Assembly: GCF_009674825.1 (NCBI RefSeq)
Contig: NZ_WKJH01000024.1
Location: forward strand, 62,001 to 126,000
Origin: Maribacter luteus
Lineage (GTDB): Bacteria; Bacteroidota; Bacteroidia; Flavobacteriales; Flavobacteriaceae
Length of the DNA: 64,000 nt
Direction of reading: 5' to 3'
Shown here: one piece after another, positions 1 through 9,842 of the stretch
Layout: every line of letters starts with the position of its first letter
Numbering within the stretch: position 1 is the stretch's first letter
Position numbers and translations under genes: made by a program
Notes under the pieces: generated by a model
Database searches by the model: none
What the model saw: only the letters and a program-made list of their open reading frames with translations
Told to the model about the DNA's origin: nothing

Positions 1-1760
1 GCCACGATATTATATCTAAAAACATCTTCACTGTTCTGAAACCAAACATGGGGATGTAAAGAGTTGTTGACCATGATATTATTTTCCGCAACCCTATTGA
101 ACCCTTCTCGCAATTTAAGTCCATTGTTCAACAACAGATTATTGTAGATATAATAGTTGGAAGACCCATCATCCAGGTCAATATCCCACCCATGGTCACA
201 ACGAAAACGATTATTTCGGATAATGGTCGTATGCACAGCATCCCACTGCCACATTTTCGGATTCGCCGTGGTAAGGCTATCCATAATTTTGCGGTTCGGA
301 TGCCAAAAACGATCCCTACCCCATGAATTGAACGATCCATGGTCACTGGTTTCCAATACGGTATTGAATACGTCATTGTATTCAAGAACGTGACCTCCCC
401 AGGTACCGTCCCCGATGTTTATGCCTGCCCTGGGTACATCATAAATACTGTTATGGCGTACCGTAATATCCATGGCCATGGAGATTTGCACTCCGGCCGT
501 TTGTTTTTCCAATCGACCTATTCTGTGGATCAAATTATTTTCGACCAAACATTCCCTGGGGTACAATTCATTTTTGGGTCCGGTTACCGTATCCATTTCC
601 GTCATTGGCACGAACTCCCTATAATTAAAAGAAGGTGACCGTACCGCTGAAGGATCTCCGATAAATGAAATGGCACTGGCCCCACAGTCGTGAATATGGT
701 TTCCCTTGATTTGAAGGCCTTTATTGTATTTACTGACCATAATTACATTACCCCCTAAATTCGTGAATTCACTATCCGATACACTACAGTTTTCGGTACC
801 TTCAAAGAAAAGGGCCCCACCGCGGTAAATGGTCCAGTCACTTCTTAAAAGAGGCTCGTATTTGTCCATAAACGTACGTTTTGAGCTTTCGAACCGTATT
901 CCACTAATGGAAATGTTCTTAACCGGATTTTCCAAAGTACCGACTACCTGCACTAAATTTTTCAGGGCCGCCACCTCAACTTTAGAGGTATTGGGGGTTC
1001 CTTCTTGGGTTGGCCAATAATATAGTTTGTTTCCTTTCTTATCGAGATACCACTCTCCAGGGTTATCGAGCTCTTCAAAGACATTCTCTACCATTCGGAA
1101 TTCATCGTGGGGTTCAGAAGGCCTATTGTTTTGATGCCCTCCTTTTAGAATTGGGGTTCCGTCATCTTCCACACCTGTGACTTCAAAGTGAAAACCTCCC
1201 CATCTACCCTTATGCAAGGCATGAAAATAGGTCCCCTCGGGTTGTTTCCAGGAAGCTATGCGCTCTTTTGACAAAGCATCCGCGGCATATCCCTGCCAAT
1301 AATGGGCATTTTCATCATAGTTTGGATAACGTGCCAAAACTTGGGGTACTCCATCGACCATCAACTGATCGAAATCGGAATTTTCAGGAACGTGTGCTAC
1401 ATAGATATCCTGATTGTATTTTTCCCATTGCAACGATAAGGGTTTCGAACCTTTTATAATGACGTCCGATGCCTTGCTCCCTTTTATTACCAGGCCACTT
1501 AAATGTGGGGAAAGCAGGATCGGTTCCGATAAATAATATTCCCCGGGAAGTAGTTGGATCACCACCTCGGTATTAAAATCCTTTTGTTTTAATCGACTTG
1601 CTTTTTGTATGGCCTCCGATATCGTCGCCAATGGCTCTTCTTTGGTTCCTACCCCCCCTGTCTGCACACTTTGGGAGACAAAAAGTGTTACCCTTTCTTC
1701 TTTTGGGGAACAGGATAACATAAGTACCATACTGAATATTAAAACAACTCTTATCTTCAT
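1..1760 (-). CDS. Right-handed parallel beta-helix lipoprotein, C-terminus outside window (GH141-like?)
   Basis: This frame is open from an ATG at 1760 to the window edge, giving at least 586 codons without the C-terminus. The N-terminus is a lipoprotein signal (VLMLSC) followed by TLFVSQSVQTGG and KEEPLATISEAIQKA, the usual opening of parallel beta-helix carbohydrate-active proteins. Repeated N-rich rungs follow (LVENNLIH, TIIRNNRF, YYIYNNLLLNNG), and a GWDIDLDDGSSNY motif comes late. The block FEELDNPGEWYLD resembles bacterial proteins annotated as beta-helix or GH141-like glycosidases, but I cannot assign the family. It lies 11 nt after the alpha/beta hydrolase and is probably the last visible gene of the left operon. 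The likely role is surface or periplasmic glycan cleavage. The beta-helix fold is fairly sure; the activity is open. Confidence 0.75.
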   Translation of the reverse strand, partial: MKIRVVLIFSMVLMLSCSPKEERVTLFVSQSVQTGGVGTKEEPLATISEAIQKASRLKQKDFNTEVVIQLLPGEYYLSEPILLSPHLSGLVIKGSKASDVIIKGSKPLSLQWEKYNQDIYVAHVPENSDFDQLMVDGVPQVLARYPNYDENAHYWQGYAADALSKERIASWKQPEGTYFHALHKGRWGGFHFEVTGVEDDGTPILKGGHQNNRPSEPHDEFRMVENVFEELDNPGEWYLDKKGNKLYYWPTQEGTPNTSKVEVAALKNLVQVVGTLENPVKNISISGIRFESSKRTFMDKYEPLLRSDWTIYRGGALFFEGTENCSVSDSEFTNLGGNVIMVSKYNKGLQIKGNHIHDCGASAISFIGDPSAVRSPSFNYREFVPMTEMDTVTGPKNELYPRECLVENNLIHRIGRLEKQTAGVQISMAMDITVRHNSIYDVPRAGINIGDGTWGGHVLEYNDVFNTVLETSDHGSFNSWGRDRFWHPNRKIMDSLTTANPKMWQWDAVHTTIIRNNRFRCDHGWDIDLDDGSSNYYIYNNLLLNNGLKLREGFNRVAENNIMVNNSLHPHVWFQNSEDVFRYNIV

Positions 1761-1771
1761 TTTAAATCATA

Positions 1772-2638
1772 TTACAAGGTGGGTTTCCCTTTTAAATAAC
1801 CTATAGACCGTAAAAAGGCGTCAGCTTCCAACGTTGTTTCCACATAATATTTATCACCTTTTTGTTTCCCTCTATTAAAAAATCCGTGTTCCTGGTTTTC
1901 ATAAATAAAAACATCACACCTACTCCCTACGGCTTCCATCTTTGCTTTGTAATCATAAGCCGTTGAAACCGGTATATATTTGTCTTTGTCCCCCAGGAAA
2001 AAAATAGTGGGTGGAGCTCCTTTTTTTATGTTGTGTAAGGGCGAAAACCCTAAATAACGGTCTCCGATCCTTTCGTAACCATAACCTTTTTCACTGTTGT
2101 CTATTACCGGATTATATAACACCAGGGCACTGGCCTTTGGGCTTATCGACAAATCATCGGTTTCTTCATTGATTCCGGGAAGCAAGGATGTTGCGGCAGC
2201 CAAATGCCCCCCTGCCGAACCGCCAGAAGCAACGATTTTATCGGTATCGATACCATATTCATCAGCTTTGGTCTTTAAGAAGCGCATCGCGGATTTGGCA
2301 TCTTTTACAGCTTCAAAAGGGGTAGTGCCATGTTCATTCTTTACCCTATAATCCACCAAAACGGAAATCATGCCCCTTGACGCAAAATATAAGGCTTGGT
2401 CCTTAAATTGGTAAATGGAACCTCCATTCCAACCGCCCCCAAAAAAGAACACTATGGTCGGATATTTTTTGTTGGCCCTAAAATCAGTTGGATTGTAAAT
2501 TTGAAGCTTCAAAGTATCCTCGTTGACTACTTTATAAACAAGTTCATGCGCATATTCATCAATAACCTCCTTTTTCTTTTGGCCATTGACCATACCCACG
2601 ACAAGCAATAAAAGTATTATATGGATTTTCGTTTTCAT
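1772..2638 (-). CDS. Secreted alpha/beta hydrolase, probable carbohydrate esterase
   Basis: The 288-residue protein begins with a signal peptide (MKTKIHIILLLLVVGMVNG). It has an oxyanion-hole stretch (FFFGGGWNGG, about residue 65), the nucleophile elbow SGGSAGG (Ser near residue 139), a late Asp in GDKDKYIPV and a catalytic His in ENQEHGFF. This order is that of the BD-FAE/acetyl-xylan-esterase-like branch of the alpha/beta hydrolases. It sits 4 nt after a heparinase-type lyase and 11 nt before the beta-helix gene, so co-transcription is very likely. In this setting it most likely removes acetyl or other acyl groups from the glycan. The substrate is inferred, and peptidase-like relatives of the same fold are the main alternative. 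Confidence 0.8.
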   Translation of the reverse strand: MKTKIHIILLLLVVGMVNGQKKKEVIDEYAHELVYKVVNEDTLKLQIYNPTDFRANKKYPTIVFFFGGGWNGGSIYQFKDQALYFASRGMISVLVDYRVKNEHGTTPFEAVKDAKSAMRFLKTKADEYGIDTDKIVASGGSAGGHLAAATSLLPGINEETDDLSISPKASALVLYNPVIDNSEKGYGYERIGDRYLGFSPLHNIKKGAPPTIFFLGDKDKYIPVSTAYDYKAKMEAVGSRCDVFIYENQEHGFFNRGKQKGDKYYVETTLEADAFLRSIGYLKGKPTL

Positions 2639-2642
2639 TATA

Positions 2643-5429
2643 CTATTGTGCTATTATTACTTTATCATAGTTTTTTTCCAGCTTAAAATATTGCAGATTC
2701 GAATTGTTCCTATTCAATACCGCATTCTTCGTAGCGACTGTCCTTCCGTCTTCGTATATCGAAATCGTAGCACGCTTATCCCCTTGCTTATAAGGTAAAT
2801 TAATGGTAACGGGTTTATTGTTCTGAACCTCATATCCTTCCCCCACCTTTTCAATGGATAAGGTAAAGGGGTCCCCGGAAGCTATGATGGTCCAGTCTTT
2901 GTAATCCATTTTGCTTACTCCGGACAAAAACATGAATTCCAATGTTCCATCGTTTTTTGATGTCCTAATGATCGATAATAATCCTTTTTGATACATCCCG
3001 TCAGTTTTGGCTATATCTAGTTCCGATGCATTTACAACAATTCTATCTGAAGTTATTTTATCCGATAATGAAACATCTATGATCTGTGTATGTGGATAAT
3101 CCTTTAAAGCCGAAAATGATACGTTTTCAACCGTATTTGCTTCCCCTTCGACATAGGGGTTAAAAACCACGGAAAATGGGTTGGTCCAAGCGGCTTCATC
3201 CCTTTTTACGATTAAGGTTTGCAACGAATCCTGTAAGATGGACTTTGGTGCAGTCCCTTCGCTTAATGCGTTGGAGTTAGGTGATTTTACCTTGTAAATG
3301 GTTTGGTTTTCACTTCCCTTAATCCATAACTTCATCACATTATTCGGTTTATCGTCCTCTTTTAACGTAAATACCGCGTTCACATCTTTTGAAGTACTTG
3401 CTTTCCTTTTATCCGAAAAGAAATCATAACCCTTTAAATCGCCATGTTCTGAGCTTAAGTCATTTGTTTTTTGAAATTCCAAACCATTGGAACCAATATC
3501 TTGAACATCCAATGTTTGCCCTATATTTCGATAAATATATTCATGCTTTTGCTTTCCGCCATTTTGTTTCCGAGACCTGAAAACATCCACCACATAAGCT
3601 TTATCGGCATTCGTTTTTATTATGGCGGAAAAACGCTGCTGATCGGATACCGTTTCGGGTTCCACAAACGATACTTTTGAAAAGGTCACCTTATCAAAAA
3701 CAGTGGACTCACCCGATTTTGGAAAACTATCATCCAACGAAAATGGATGATAGGTACGCATGTTGTTATAATCGGATTTGCCATCCACGATTACCGTATT
3801 ATGGGCCGGCATCCTCGCATAGTAATTTTTGAACGTCGGGTGCCAGTAACTTGGGCCTTTACCTGAATCTGGACCCAACACATAATTGTTGGCGAACAGT
3901 TCTATCGAAATACCATTGGCGTGTGCATGATTCCCATATGAACCTATAGTGGATAGCATGACCGCATTATCGCCTTGGCCCATTCTTTGGTTGAACATAC
4001 TGATGTTCGGTGCATAAAATGTTGGCGTCGTTAGGGCCTCCAAATCGGCCTTACTATCGACGATAGTATCTACATAAAAGAATAAATTGAAAAAATCCTT
4101 AGCTTTTCTTTCATATAATCCAGCAGACATAAACTCGGATAAGAACCCGGAGATCAACGTTTCTTTTTCTTTTTGGTGGTACTTTCTATAATTGGCTATT
4201 AAAAGTTCGAAATTTTCCGGAGGCAAAATCTTATGTCCACCATCACCTGCCCCTATCATATAACCCGAAGGGAACAAGTATTGGAATGATGATAATACCG
4301 CTTTTTCCAAAATAGGGTATTTCGATATTTCATTCCGGTTGGTACCATGATCCAACAAGGTGAATATTTTCAATAGCGTTGTGATAACATGCACAGAATA
4401 CGTGGGGCATTCGGGCCAAATGCCGGTTTCCTGATCGTAGACGTTCAAAGATTCACTTACGGCTATTTGCCTATCGGTTGAAATCGTAAAAGTATAATCT
4501 AAATAATACTCACGTCCTTTTCCGTTTTCGTAAGTCGCATTACTTTCCAAAACCAATGCGATATAAGTTAAAAATCGGGCTTGAAACAAATTCCAGTTAT
4601 TATCGGGAATACCATTTTTAATGATTTGATCGCCCCACTTTTGGAAAACCGCCGCTGCAGTTGATAAGTCCCTGTTTTCAGCTTTAAAATACGCATACAG
4701 AAAATCGTAAGTGGTTACCAGCGGAATAACGACCCCTTCATGGATGACCTCAAAAGTGGCCAACCCTGAAATTTTTTGTTGGGTGGAATTTTCTAAATCG
4801 ATGGGCGCATCCCTGTGATACATACCATCGATGTACTTAAAAAATACGGGGGCCGCGAATTCCGCATATTTACGCTCCCCTGTAAACCAATATAAGAAAG
4901 CAGCATCGGCAACCAAGCCCATAATCTCGTCATTGATTTTTTCAATGGCGAACCCTGCTTTGGATGGATGGATCCACTCCTTTTTCCCCGTATCCTTATG
5001 TTCTAAGTAAAGGCCTCGGGGGTCATCAAAATAAGGTTCAACATCTTCCAGTTTTGGCCTTTTATAATCGGTTGCCCAATCCCTAGTCCCGGAATATCTA
5101 ACGGTAGGCACAGGTGCCGAACCTTCGGAATGTGAAAAATCACCCCCCTTTAAATACACCTTATCATGCTTGGTCTTCCAGTTCATTTGCAGTCTGGATA
5201 CCATCCATTCCGGATCTTTTTCCCAATATTGGACATATTTTTCCAACCGTTTTTTCTTATTATCAATCAGCTCTTTTTTCCATTCAACGGTCTTTACGGC
5301 CTTTACAAAAGCTTCTTTTTCCTCATTGGTAACATAGACCCTAGGATGCCCCAGCTCCTGCCCAAATAATGATTTTGAGCCCATTAAAAGACAAACCGTC
5401 AGTAGTAGTATTTTTGTTATCCCTCTCAT
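2643..5429 (-). CDS. Heparinase II/III-type polysaccharide lyase (paralog 1)
   Basis: The 928-residue exported protein (signal MRGITKILLLTVCLLMG) has an alpha-toroid N-terminal half opening with HPRVYVTNEEKEAF. A heparinase II/III-like beta-sandwich follows, with GNHAHANGISIELF near residue 500 and a PAHNTVIVDG segment. In lyases of this superfamily the His and Tyr residues around such a motif act in beta-elimination on uronate linkages; here the usual HxHxD reads HAHAN. It is a tandem paralog of the gene 5 nt upstream, sharing WMVSRLQMNWK versus WIVSRLAMYWK and APVPTVR. Together with GH88 in the same operon this predicts cleavage of a glucuronate- or iduronate-containing backbone. I cannot give the PL family; PL40-like ulvan lyases and GAG-type lyases are both possible. 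Confidence 0.8.
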   Translation of the reverse strand: MRGITKILLLTVCLLMGSKSLFGQELGHPRVYVTNEEKEAFVKAVKTVEWKKELIDNKKKRLEKYVQYWEKDPEWMVSRLQMNWKTKHDKVYLKGGDFSHSEGSAPVPTVRYSGTRDWATDYKRPKLEDVEPYFDDPRGLYLEHKDTGKKEWIHPSKAGFAIEKINDEIMGLVADAAFLYWFTGERKYAEFAAPVFFKYIDGMYHRDAPIDLENSTQQKISGLATFEVIHEGVVIPLVTTYDFLYAYFKAENRDLSTAAAVFQKWGDQIIKNGIPDNNWNLFQARFLTYIALVLESNATYENGKGREYYLDYTFTISTDRQIAVSESLNVYDQETGIWPECPTYSVHVITTLLKIFTLLDHGTNRNEISKYPILEKAVLSSFQYLFPSGYMIGAGDGGHKILPPENFELLIANYRKYHQKEKETLISGFLSEFMSAGLYERKAKDFFNLFFYVDTIVDSKADLEALTTPTFYAPNISMFNQRMGQGDNAVMLSTIGSYGNHAHANGISIELFANNYVLGPDSGKGPSYWHPTFKNYYARMPAHNTVIVDGKSDYNNMRTYHPFSLDDSFPKSGESTVFDKVTFSKVSFVEPETVSDQQRFSAIIKTNADKAYVVDVFRSRKQNGGKQKHEYIYRNIGQTLDVQDIGSNGLEFQKTNDLSSEHGDLKGYDFFSDKRKASTSKDVNAVFTLKEDDKPNNVMKLWIKGSENQTIYKVKSPNSNALSEGTAPKSILQDSLQTLIVKRDEAAWTNPFSVVFNPYVEGEANTVENVSFSALKDYPHTQIIDVSLSDKITSDRIVVNASELDIAKTDGMYQKGLLSIIRTSKNDGTLEFMFLSGVSKMDYKDWTIIASGDPFTLSIEKVGEGYEVQNNKPVTINLPYKQGDKRATISIYEDGRTVATKNAVLNRNNSNLQYFKLEKNYDKVIIAQ

Positions 5430-5434
5430 TTTGT

Positions 5435-8104
5435 CTATTTGATTTCCAAGTTATATCCTGCCGGATATTCTTTAGCCCCTTTTTTGTTGATTTGAATGAA
5501 AAGCGGCTTGTCCGATGAATAATAGTACTTACCGTCTTCGATTCGCAATGCTGCTGAAACCGCTTCATTGACCGCCTCTATCTTATACTTGCCGTTTTGA
5601 AGCAATTTTCCCTTGCCTAAGTATAAATAGTCAAACTTTCCGTTTTTTTCCGAAGCCACCCCTAAAGTCCCTTTGAACTTTAAATTTTTTGCTGGTTTAT
5701 ATACCGTGTTGCCATCAATCGAATTACAGATGACCTGAGTGCTGTGTGTCGACGTGACCTTTAAACTTACCATATCCCCAAAATCTCCGACTTTCGTAAT
5801 CTTTTCAATTGATTTTTCACCTGTCGCATACGGCTCAAATACCGAAACAAACGGATGTGCTTGTGCATTTAATCCATTCTGACGTACGATTAAGGTTGGC
5901 GTTGTTTCCGGACTTTTATTGATTTGCTTTGGTGTAATATCTTCCCGTAAGGTTGTTGGTGGAGCATCTACCACATACAATTCCCGGTTATCCTGGCCCA
6001 TCATCCACATATTTACGTGTAAGGCTTGAGATACCGAATTGATATCCCAAGTGGCATTGAAATCGCCGTCATACTCCACTTTGCGTTGGTTTTCAAAGAA
6101 GCTGTAATGCTTATTGTGGGCCGTTCCCAAGTCATTTACCGCCATTAAAGACAACACTTGGTCGGAGGCATCTTTAAGGGTAACCGCATTCCCCAGATTA
6201 TGATGTAAATAATCGTTGTCATCTTGATCGGACCTGAAGATATCGACATAATAACCAGAGGTTTCCGAAGTGCGTACCATCGCTACCACGCGACGTTTTT
6301 CTTCAGCGGACACATCGGCAAAAGACACCAGTTCCGAGGTTACTTCGGTATTGTAAAAGCCGTTATCCTCCGTTTTTGGATCCATGGCATTTACCGTGAT
6401 TTCCCCTGATTTATATCCTGGAATTATGGTATTGGACCCCGTAATCCCCCTGTGATATCCAGCATCCGGAGACCAGTACGATTCGTAAGCCGATGCATCC
6501 GGAGCCAAAGCCCACCCTTTACCGTAGAATTGAAACGCCAATCCGTTTTCCGCTAAATGCGACTTTTGGCGTCCGCCATAAAGTGTGAACATCAGGCCGT
6601 TTTCTTCATCGTTTCCATTCCTTAAGATCATATGTCTATGGAATTTTGAATAGGCCGATCTGTGATACGGTAACTCACTGCCCGATTCCGGTAAGGTTTG
6701 ATTCAAGATAATATCCCGCCATTGGGATCCATTCCAATCGTATTGACCGTTCTCTATATTCTTCTTGATGACCGTTGCCATGGTCTTGGCGGTTTTTGTA
6801 TCACCTGTCCATGTCGAATAGGTCAATAGCGCTTCAAAAGCCGACATGTTGAATGCCCCACCGCGCATATCGCCAAAAACGACTAAATTTCCACGGGCAT
6901 CCAACCAACCCAAATTTGCCAAAGCCGCTTTTTCGATAATGGGATTTCCTGCCAGCGTGTTCATGCCGGACTTATATAATAGTATGCCCATGTCCAAAAC
7001 CGTCGGGATCATGCCCGAAGCGTACCCAGGGGATTCTGGCCATAAGCCTGTTTCGGTATTGTAATTGGCCATGATCTCGGGTAAACCAGCATAATGATCT
7101 CCCGATTTTTCTGTATAAAACGGAATGTAGTACTCCCGCCCTTTACCATCTTCATAAAAATCATTGGACTCCAATACCAGCATACTGCCTATGATATTCT
7201 TATACCGGTTTACATTCCAGTTTCCTTTCTTACCCCCGCGGACCAAACCGATTTCTATAAAACGTTTAAATACCTCACTGGCCACATCGACCGTTTTTTT
7301 GTTGATTTCCTTAAGATGTTCGTGCGGATGGGCATTTAAGTAATCATATAGAAAGTCATAGGTGGCCGCCATGGGAATCTGACGATCGTCGTGGATCACT
7401 TCATAATCATAGTAACCCATAATCCCCCCAGGTTCATAGCCTCCCTGTCCGCCAGTTGATTCTTCGGGATCTAAGGGCGGATTCATATAATAGGTTCCCA
7501 ATATCCAAGACCAAAAAATATCGGCCGAAAACTTGGCGTATTCTTCTTTTTGGGTGATAAAATATGCAAATGCGGATTTTTCCGCCAGTTTTAAAATTTC
7601 CATATTGTTCGCCCGAATCATATGACCAGTTTCCTTATACGGGATTTTTACCGGAGTCTTATCGGCACTTGACCGACTGATCCCTAACATGTCGCCAGTT
7701 TCGTTGTACGGGATCCTATCTTCCAAGGGCACATTCACATAATCGTTCCATTTACGCATACCCGGCAGACGCACCGTGGGTACAGGGGCATTACCTTCAC
7801 CATAATTCCAATCCTGGCCTTTGATATAACATTGGGTATAGCGCTCGCCGTCTTTCCAATACATGGCCAATCGTGAGACAATCCATTCCGAGTCGGTAAC
7901 ATGTAGGTCTACATAGGGGTTTATTTCCTCTAAAAGCATGTGCCATGAGGCTTTGGCCCATGGTTCCGTTTCGATTTTGGCCAAAACCTCCTCCCGATCG
8001 CCATCTGCCACCAACAATCGTGGATGGTCTGATGCTTTTTGTGCTTGTATAGCGATGGCGACGATCAAACTAAAGAACAAGGTTATGGGTCTTATGGCTG
8101 TCAT
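5435..8104 (-). CDS. Heparinase II/III-type polysaccharide lyase (paralog 2)
   Basis: The 889-residue protein has a signal peptide (ITLFFSLIVAIAIQAQ) and the HPRLLVADGDREEV opening typical of heparinase II/III-like proteins. It shares blocks with its neighbour: EWIVSRLAMYWKDG, GNAPVPTVRLPG, FYEDGKGREYY, TGLWPESPGYASG and KGWALAPDASAYESYW. At the beta-sandwich motif it reads SHLAENG where paralog 1 reads NHAHANG, so the second His is replaced. That may mean altered chemistry or specificity rather than loss of function, since the rest is intact. It lies 44 nt after the sulfatase at 8149-9828 and 5 nt before paralog 1. Location is presumably periplasmic or surface. The fold call is good; activity on a uronate polymer is inferred. 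Confidence 0.78.
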   Translation of the reverse strand: MTAIRPITLFFSLIVAIAIQAQKASDHPRLLVADGDREEVLAKIETEPWAKASWHMLLEEINPYVDLHVTDSEWIVSRLAMYWKDGERYTQCYIKGQDWNYGEGNAPVPTVRLPGMRKWNDYVNVPLEDRIPYNETGDMLGISRSSADKTPVKIPYKETGHMIRANNMEILKLAEKSAFAYFITQKEEYAKFSADIFWSWILGTYYMNPPLDPEESTGGQGGYEPGGIMGYYDYEVIHDDRQIPMAATYDFLYDYLNAHPHEHLKEINKKTVDVASEVFKRFIEIGLVRGGKKGNWNVNRYKNIIGSMLVLESNDFYEDGKGREYYIPFYTEKSGDHYAGLPEIMANYNTETGLWPESPGYASGMIPTVLDMGILLYKSGMNTLAGNPIIEKAALANLGWLDARGNLVVFGDMRGGAFNMSAFEALLTYSTWTGDTKTAKTMATVIKKNIENGQYDWNGSQWRDIILNQTLPESGSELPYHRSAYSKFHRHMILRNGNDEENGLMFTLYGGRQKSHLAENGLAFQFYGKGWALAPDASAYESYWSPDAGYHRGITGSNTIIPGYKSGEITVNAMDPKTEDNGFYNTEVTSELVSFADVSAEEKRRVVAMVRTSETSGYYVDIFRSDQDDNDYLHHNLGNAVTLKDASDQVLSLMAVNDLGTAHNKHYSFFENQRKVEYDGDFNATWDINSVSQALHVNMWMMGQDNRELYVVDAPPTTLREDITPKQINKSPETTPTLIVRQNGLNAQAHPFVSVFEPYATGEKSIEKITKVGDFGDMVSLKVTSTHSTQVICNSIDGNTVYKPAKNLKFKGTLGVASEKNGKFDYLYLGKGKLLQNGKYKIEAVNEAVSAALRIEDGKYYYSSDKPLFIQINKKGAKEYPAGYNLEIK

Positions 8105-8148
8105 ATTGTTTCTATGGTTAAGGATTATGCGTACTTATAAGGTGTTTT

Positions 8149-9828
8149 TTAATGCAGGGGAACGGTTTCTATATCGGGGTTTTCCATAGCTTCAAGATAT
8201 TTTCGCAATATTTCTTGATCCAACTGCGAACTATCCCCATATTGCTTACGCATTTCAACTAGCTGTTCCTTCAACTGTTTTACCACATCGGCATAAGCAG
8301 GGTCATCGACCACATTCTTCATTTCATTGGGATCCTTTTTACGATCGTAAAGTTCCCACTCATCCACATCGTAATAAAAATGGGCCAATTTGTATTCTTG
8401 GGTAATGATCGCATAATGTCTTTTAACCATATGGATTCCCGGGTATTCATAATAATGGTAATACACGGCATCCCGGGTCCACTCCCCATCATTACCAAGC
8501 AATAAAGGAATCAAGCTTTCGCCTTGCATATCCGAAGGAGCTTCAATATGGGCCGCTTCCAAAATGGTTTGGGCAAAATCAAGATTTTGGACCATTTCGG
8601 TATTGGTCGTACCCGGTGTAATAACGTTCGGCCATTTGATCAACAGCGGTGTTTTGAATGACTCGTCATAAACAAAACGCTTGTCGAACCAACCATGCTC
8701 CCCTAAATAAAAGCCTTGGTCCGAAGTATACACGATGATCGTATTTTCGTCCAAACCGGTTTCCTCCAAATAATCCAATAATCGACCCACATTTTCGTCG
8801 ACGGAGGCAATACAACCTAAATAATCCTGCATATAACGTTGATACCGCCATTTCATTAAAGCCGTGTCATCCATGGTTGGATATTTTGTCTTAAAATCTT
8901 CCATCATGGGTTTATAGACCGAGTCCCAAACGGCGCGTTGCTCGGGGTTCATACGCCCCACTTCACGTTCAAAAGCTTCAAGATCCCAGCCCGATTTATC
9001 CTTTATGCCCAATTCGGCCATCATTTCAGGATACAATTTGGAATCGCCTGCCCAGTTCATGTGCTCCAAAAGGTTCATTTCGGCTGTTTTTGCGGCCGTA
9101 CCACGACCTTCGTAATCATCGAACAATGTTTCTGGTTCCACAAACGTCTTCTTGGTATATTCCTTAAAATGGCGCGGTGCCGGCAACCATTCCCTATGGG
9201 GTGCTTTTTGTAAGGAGAACAACATGAAAGGCTTTTCCGCATCCCTTCTGTTTTCCAACCAATCCAACGTCATATCCATGATGATGTCGGTGACATAACC
9301 TTCCACCGTAATTTGACCTTCATTGGTATTAAATTCGGGATTGTAATACTGCCCTTGTCCCGGCAGGATTTTGAACTCATCGATTCCTTTTGGGTTATTC
9401 CCAAAATGTAATTTTCCGAACATCGCGGTTTGATAACCGGCCTCTTGCATGAGCTGCGGAAAGGTGGTTTGCGATTCATCGAACGGAAAAACATTATCCA
9501 CTTTTCCGTGAATATGACAATGCTTACCGGTTAATATCGTGGCCCTTGAAGGCGCACAGATCGAGTTGGTTACCGTGGCATTGGTAAATAAAATCCCTTC
9601 ATCCGCAATACGATCGATATTAGGCGTTTCGATTAAATGATCGCTATAGGCACTAATGGCCTGATAGGCATGATCATCGGACATCATAAAGATGATATTG
9701 GGCCGTTTGGCAGGCAATTCTTTTTTCTCCGCTTTTTCTGCGGTTTTCTGCTCGCCTTTTGATTTACAAGAAACCATTCCCAGTACAAGGAAAACGGACA
9801 ACATTCTTAATAGATTTGATTTATTCAT
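8149..9828 (-). CDS. S1-family sulfatase, lipoprotein
   Basis: The 559-residue lipoprotein (signal ending VLGMVSC) opens with the metal-binding strand RPNIIFMMSDDHAYQ. The formylglycine motif is CAPSR in NSICAPSRATILTGK, with Cys near residue 91, and GKLHFGNN and YTSDQGFYLGEHGWFDKR follow. These are hallmarks of type I formylglycine sulfatases, which need Cys-to-FGly maturation; no maturase is encoded here. The C-terminal part (YYHYYEYPGIHMVKRHYAI) resembles sulfatases acting on marine polysaccharides. It follows GH97 by 14 nt and precedes lyase paralog 2 by 44 nt. Its substrate is not readable from sequence; a sulfated uronate or fucose residue is likely from context. Confidence 0.92.
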   Translation of the reverse strand: MNKSNLLRMLSVFLVLGMVSCKSKGEQKTAEKAEKKELPAKRPNIIFMMSDDHAYQAISAYSDHLIETPNIDRIADEGILFTNATVTNSICAPSRATILTGKHCHIHGKVDNVFPFDESQTTFPQLMQEAGYQTAMFGKLHFGNNPKGIDEFKILPGQGQYYNPEFNTNEGQITVEGYVTDIIMDMTLDWLENRRDAEKPFMLFSLQKAPHREWLPAPRHFKEYTKKTFVEPETLFDDYEGRGTAAKTAEMNLLEHMNWAGDSKLYPEMMAELGIKDKSGWDLEAFEREVGRMNPEQRAVWDSVYKPMMEDFKTKYPTMDDTALMKWRYQRYMQDYLGCIASVDENVGRLLDYLEETGLDENTIIVYTSDQGFYLGEHGWFDKRFVYDESFKTPLLIKWPNVITPGTTNTEMVQNLDFAQTILEAAHIEAPSDMQGESLIPLLLGNDGEWTRDAVYYHYYEYPGIHMVKRHYAIITQEYKLAHFYYDVDEWELYDRKKDPNEMKNVVDDPAYADVVKQLKEQLVEMRKQYGDSSQLDQEILRKYLEAMENPDIETVPLH

Positions 9829-9842
9829 CTGTTCAATTTGAA

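Noticed and set aside
128-385. Short minus-strand frame of 85 codons near the left edge
   Set aside because: It lies wholly within the open frame of the beta-helix lipoprotein in another phase and has no family features.
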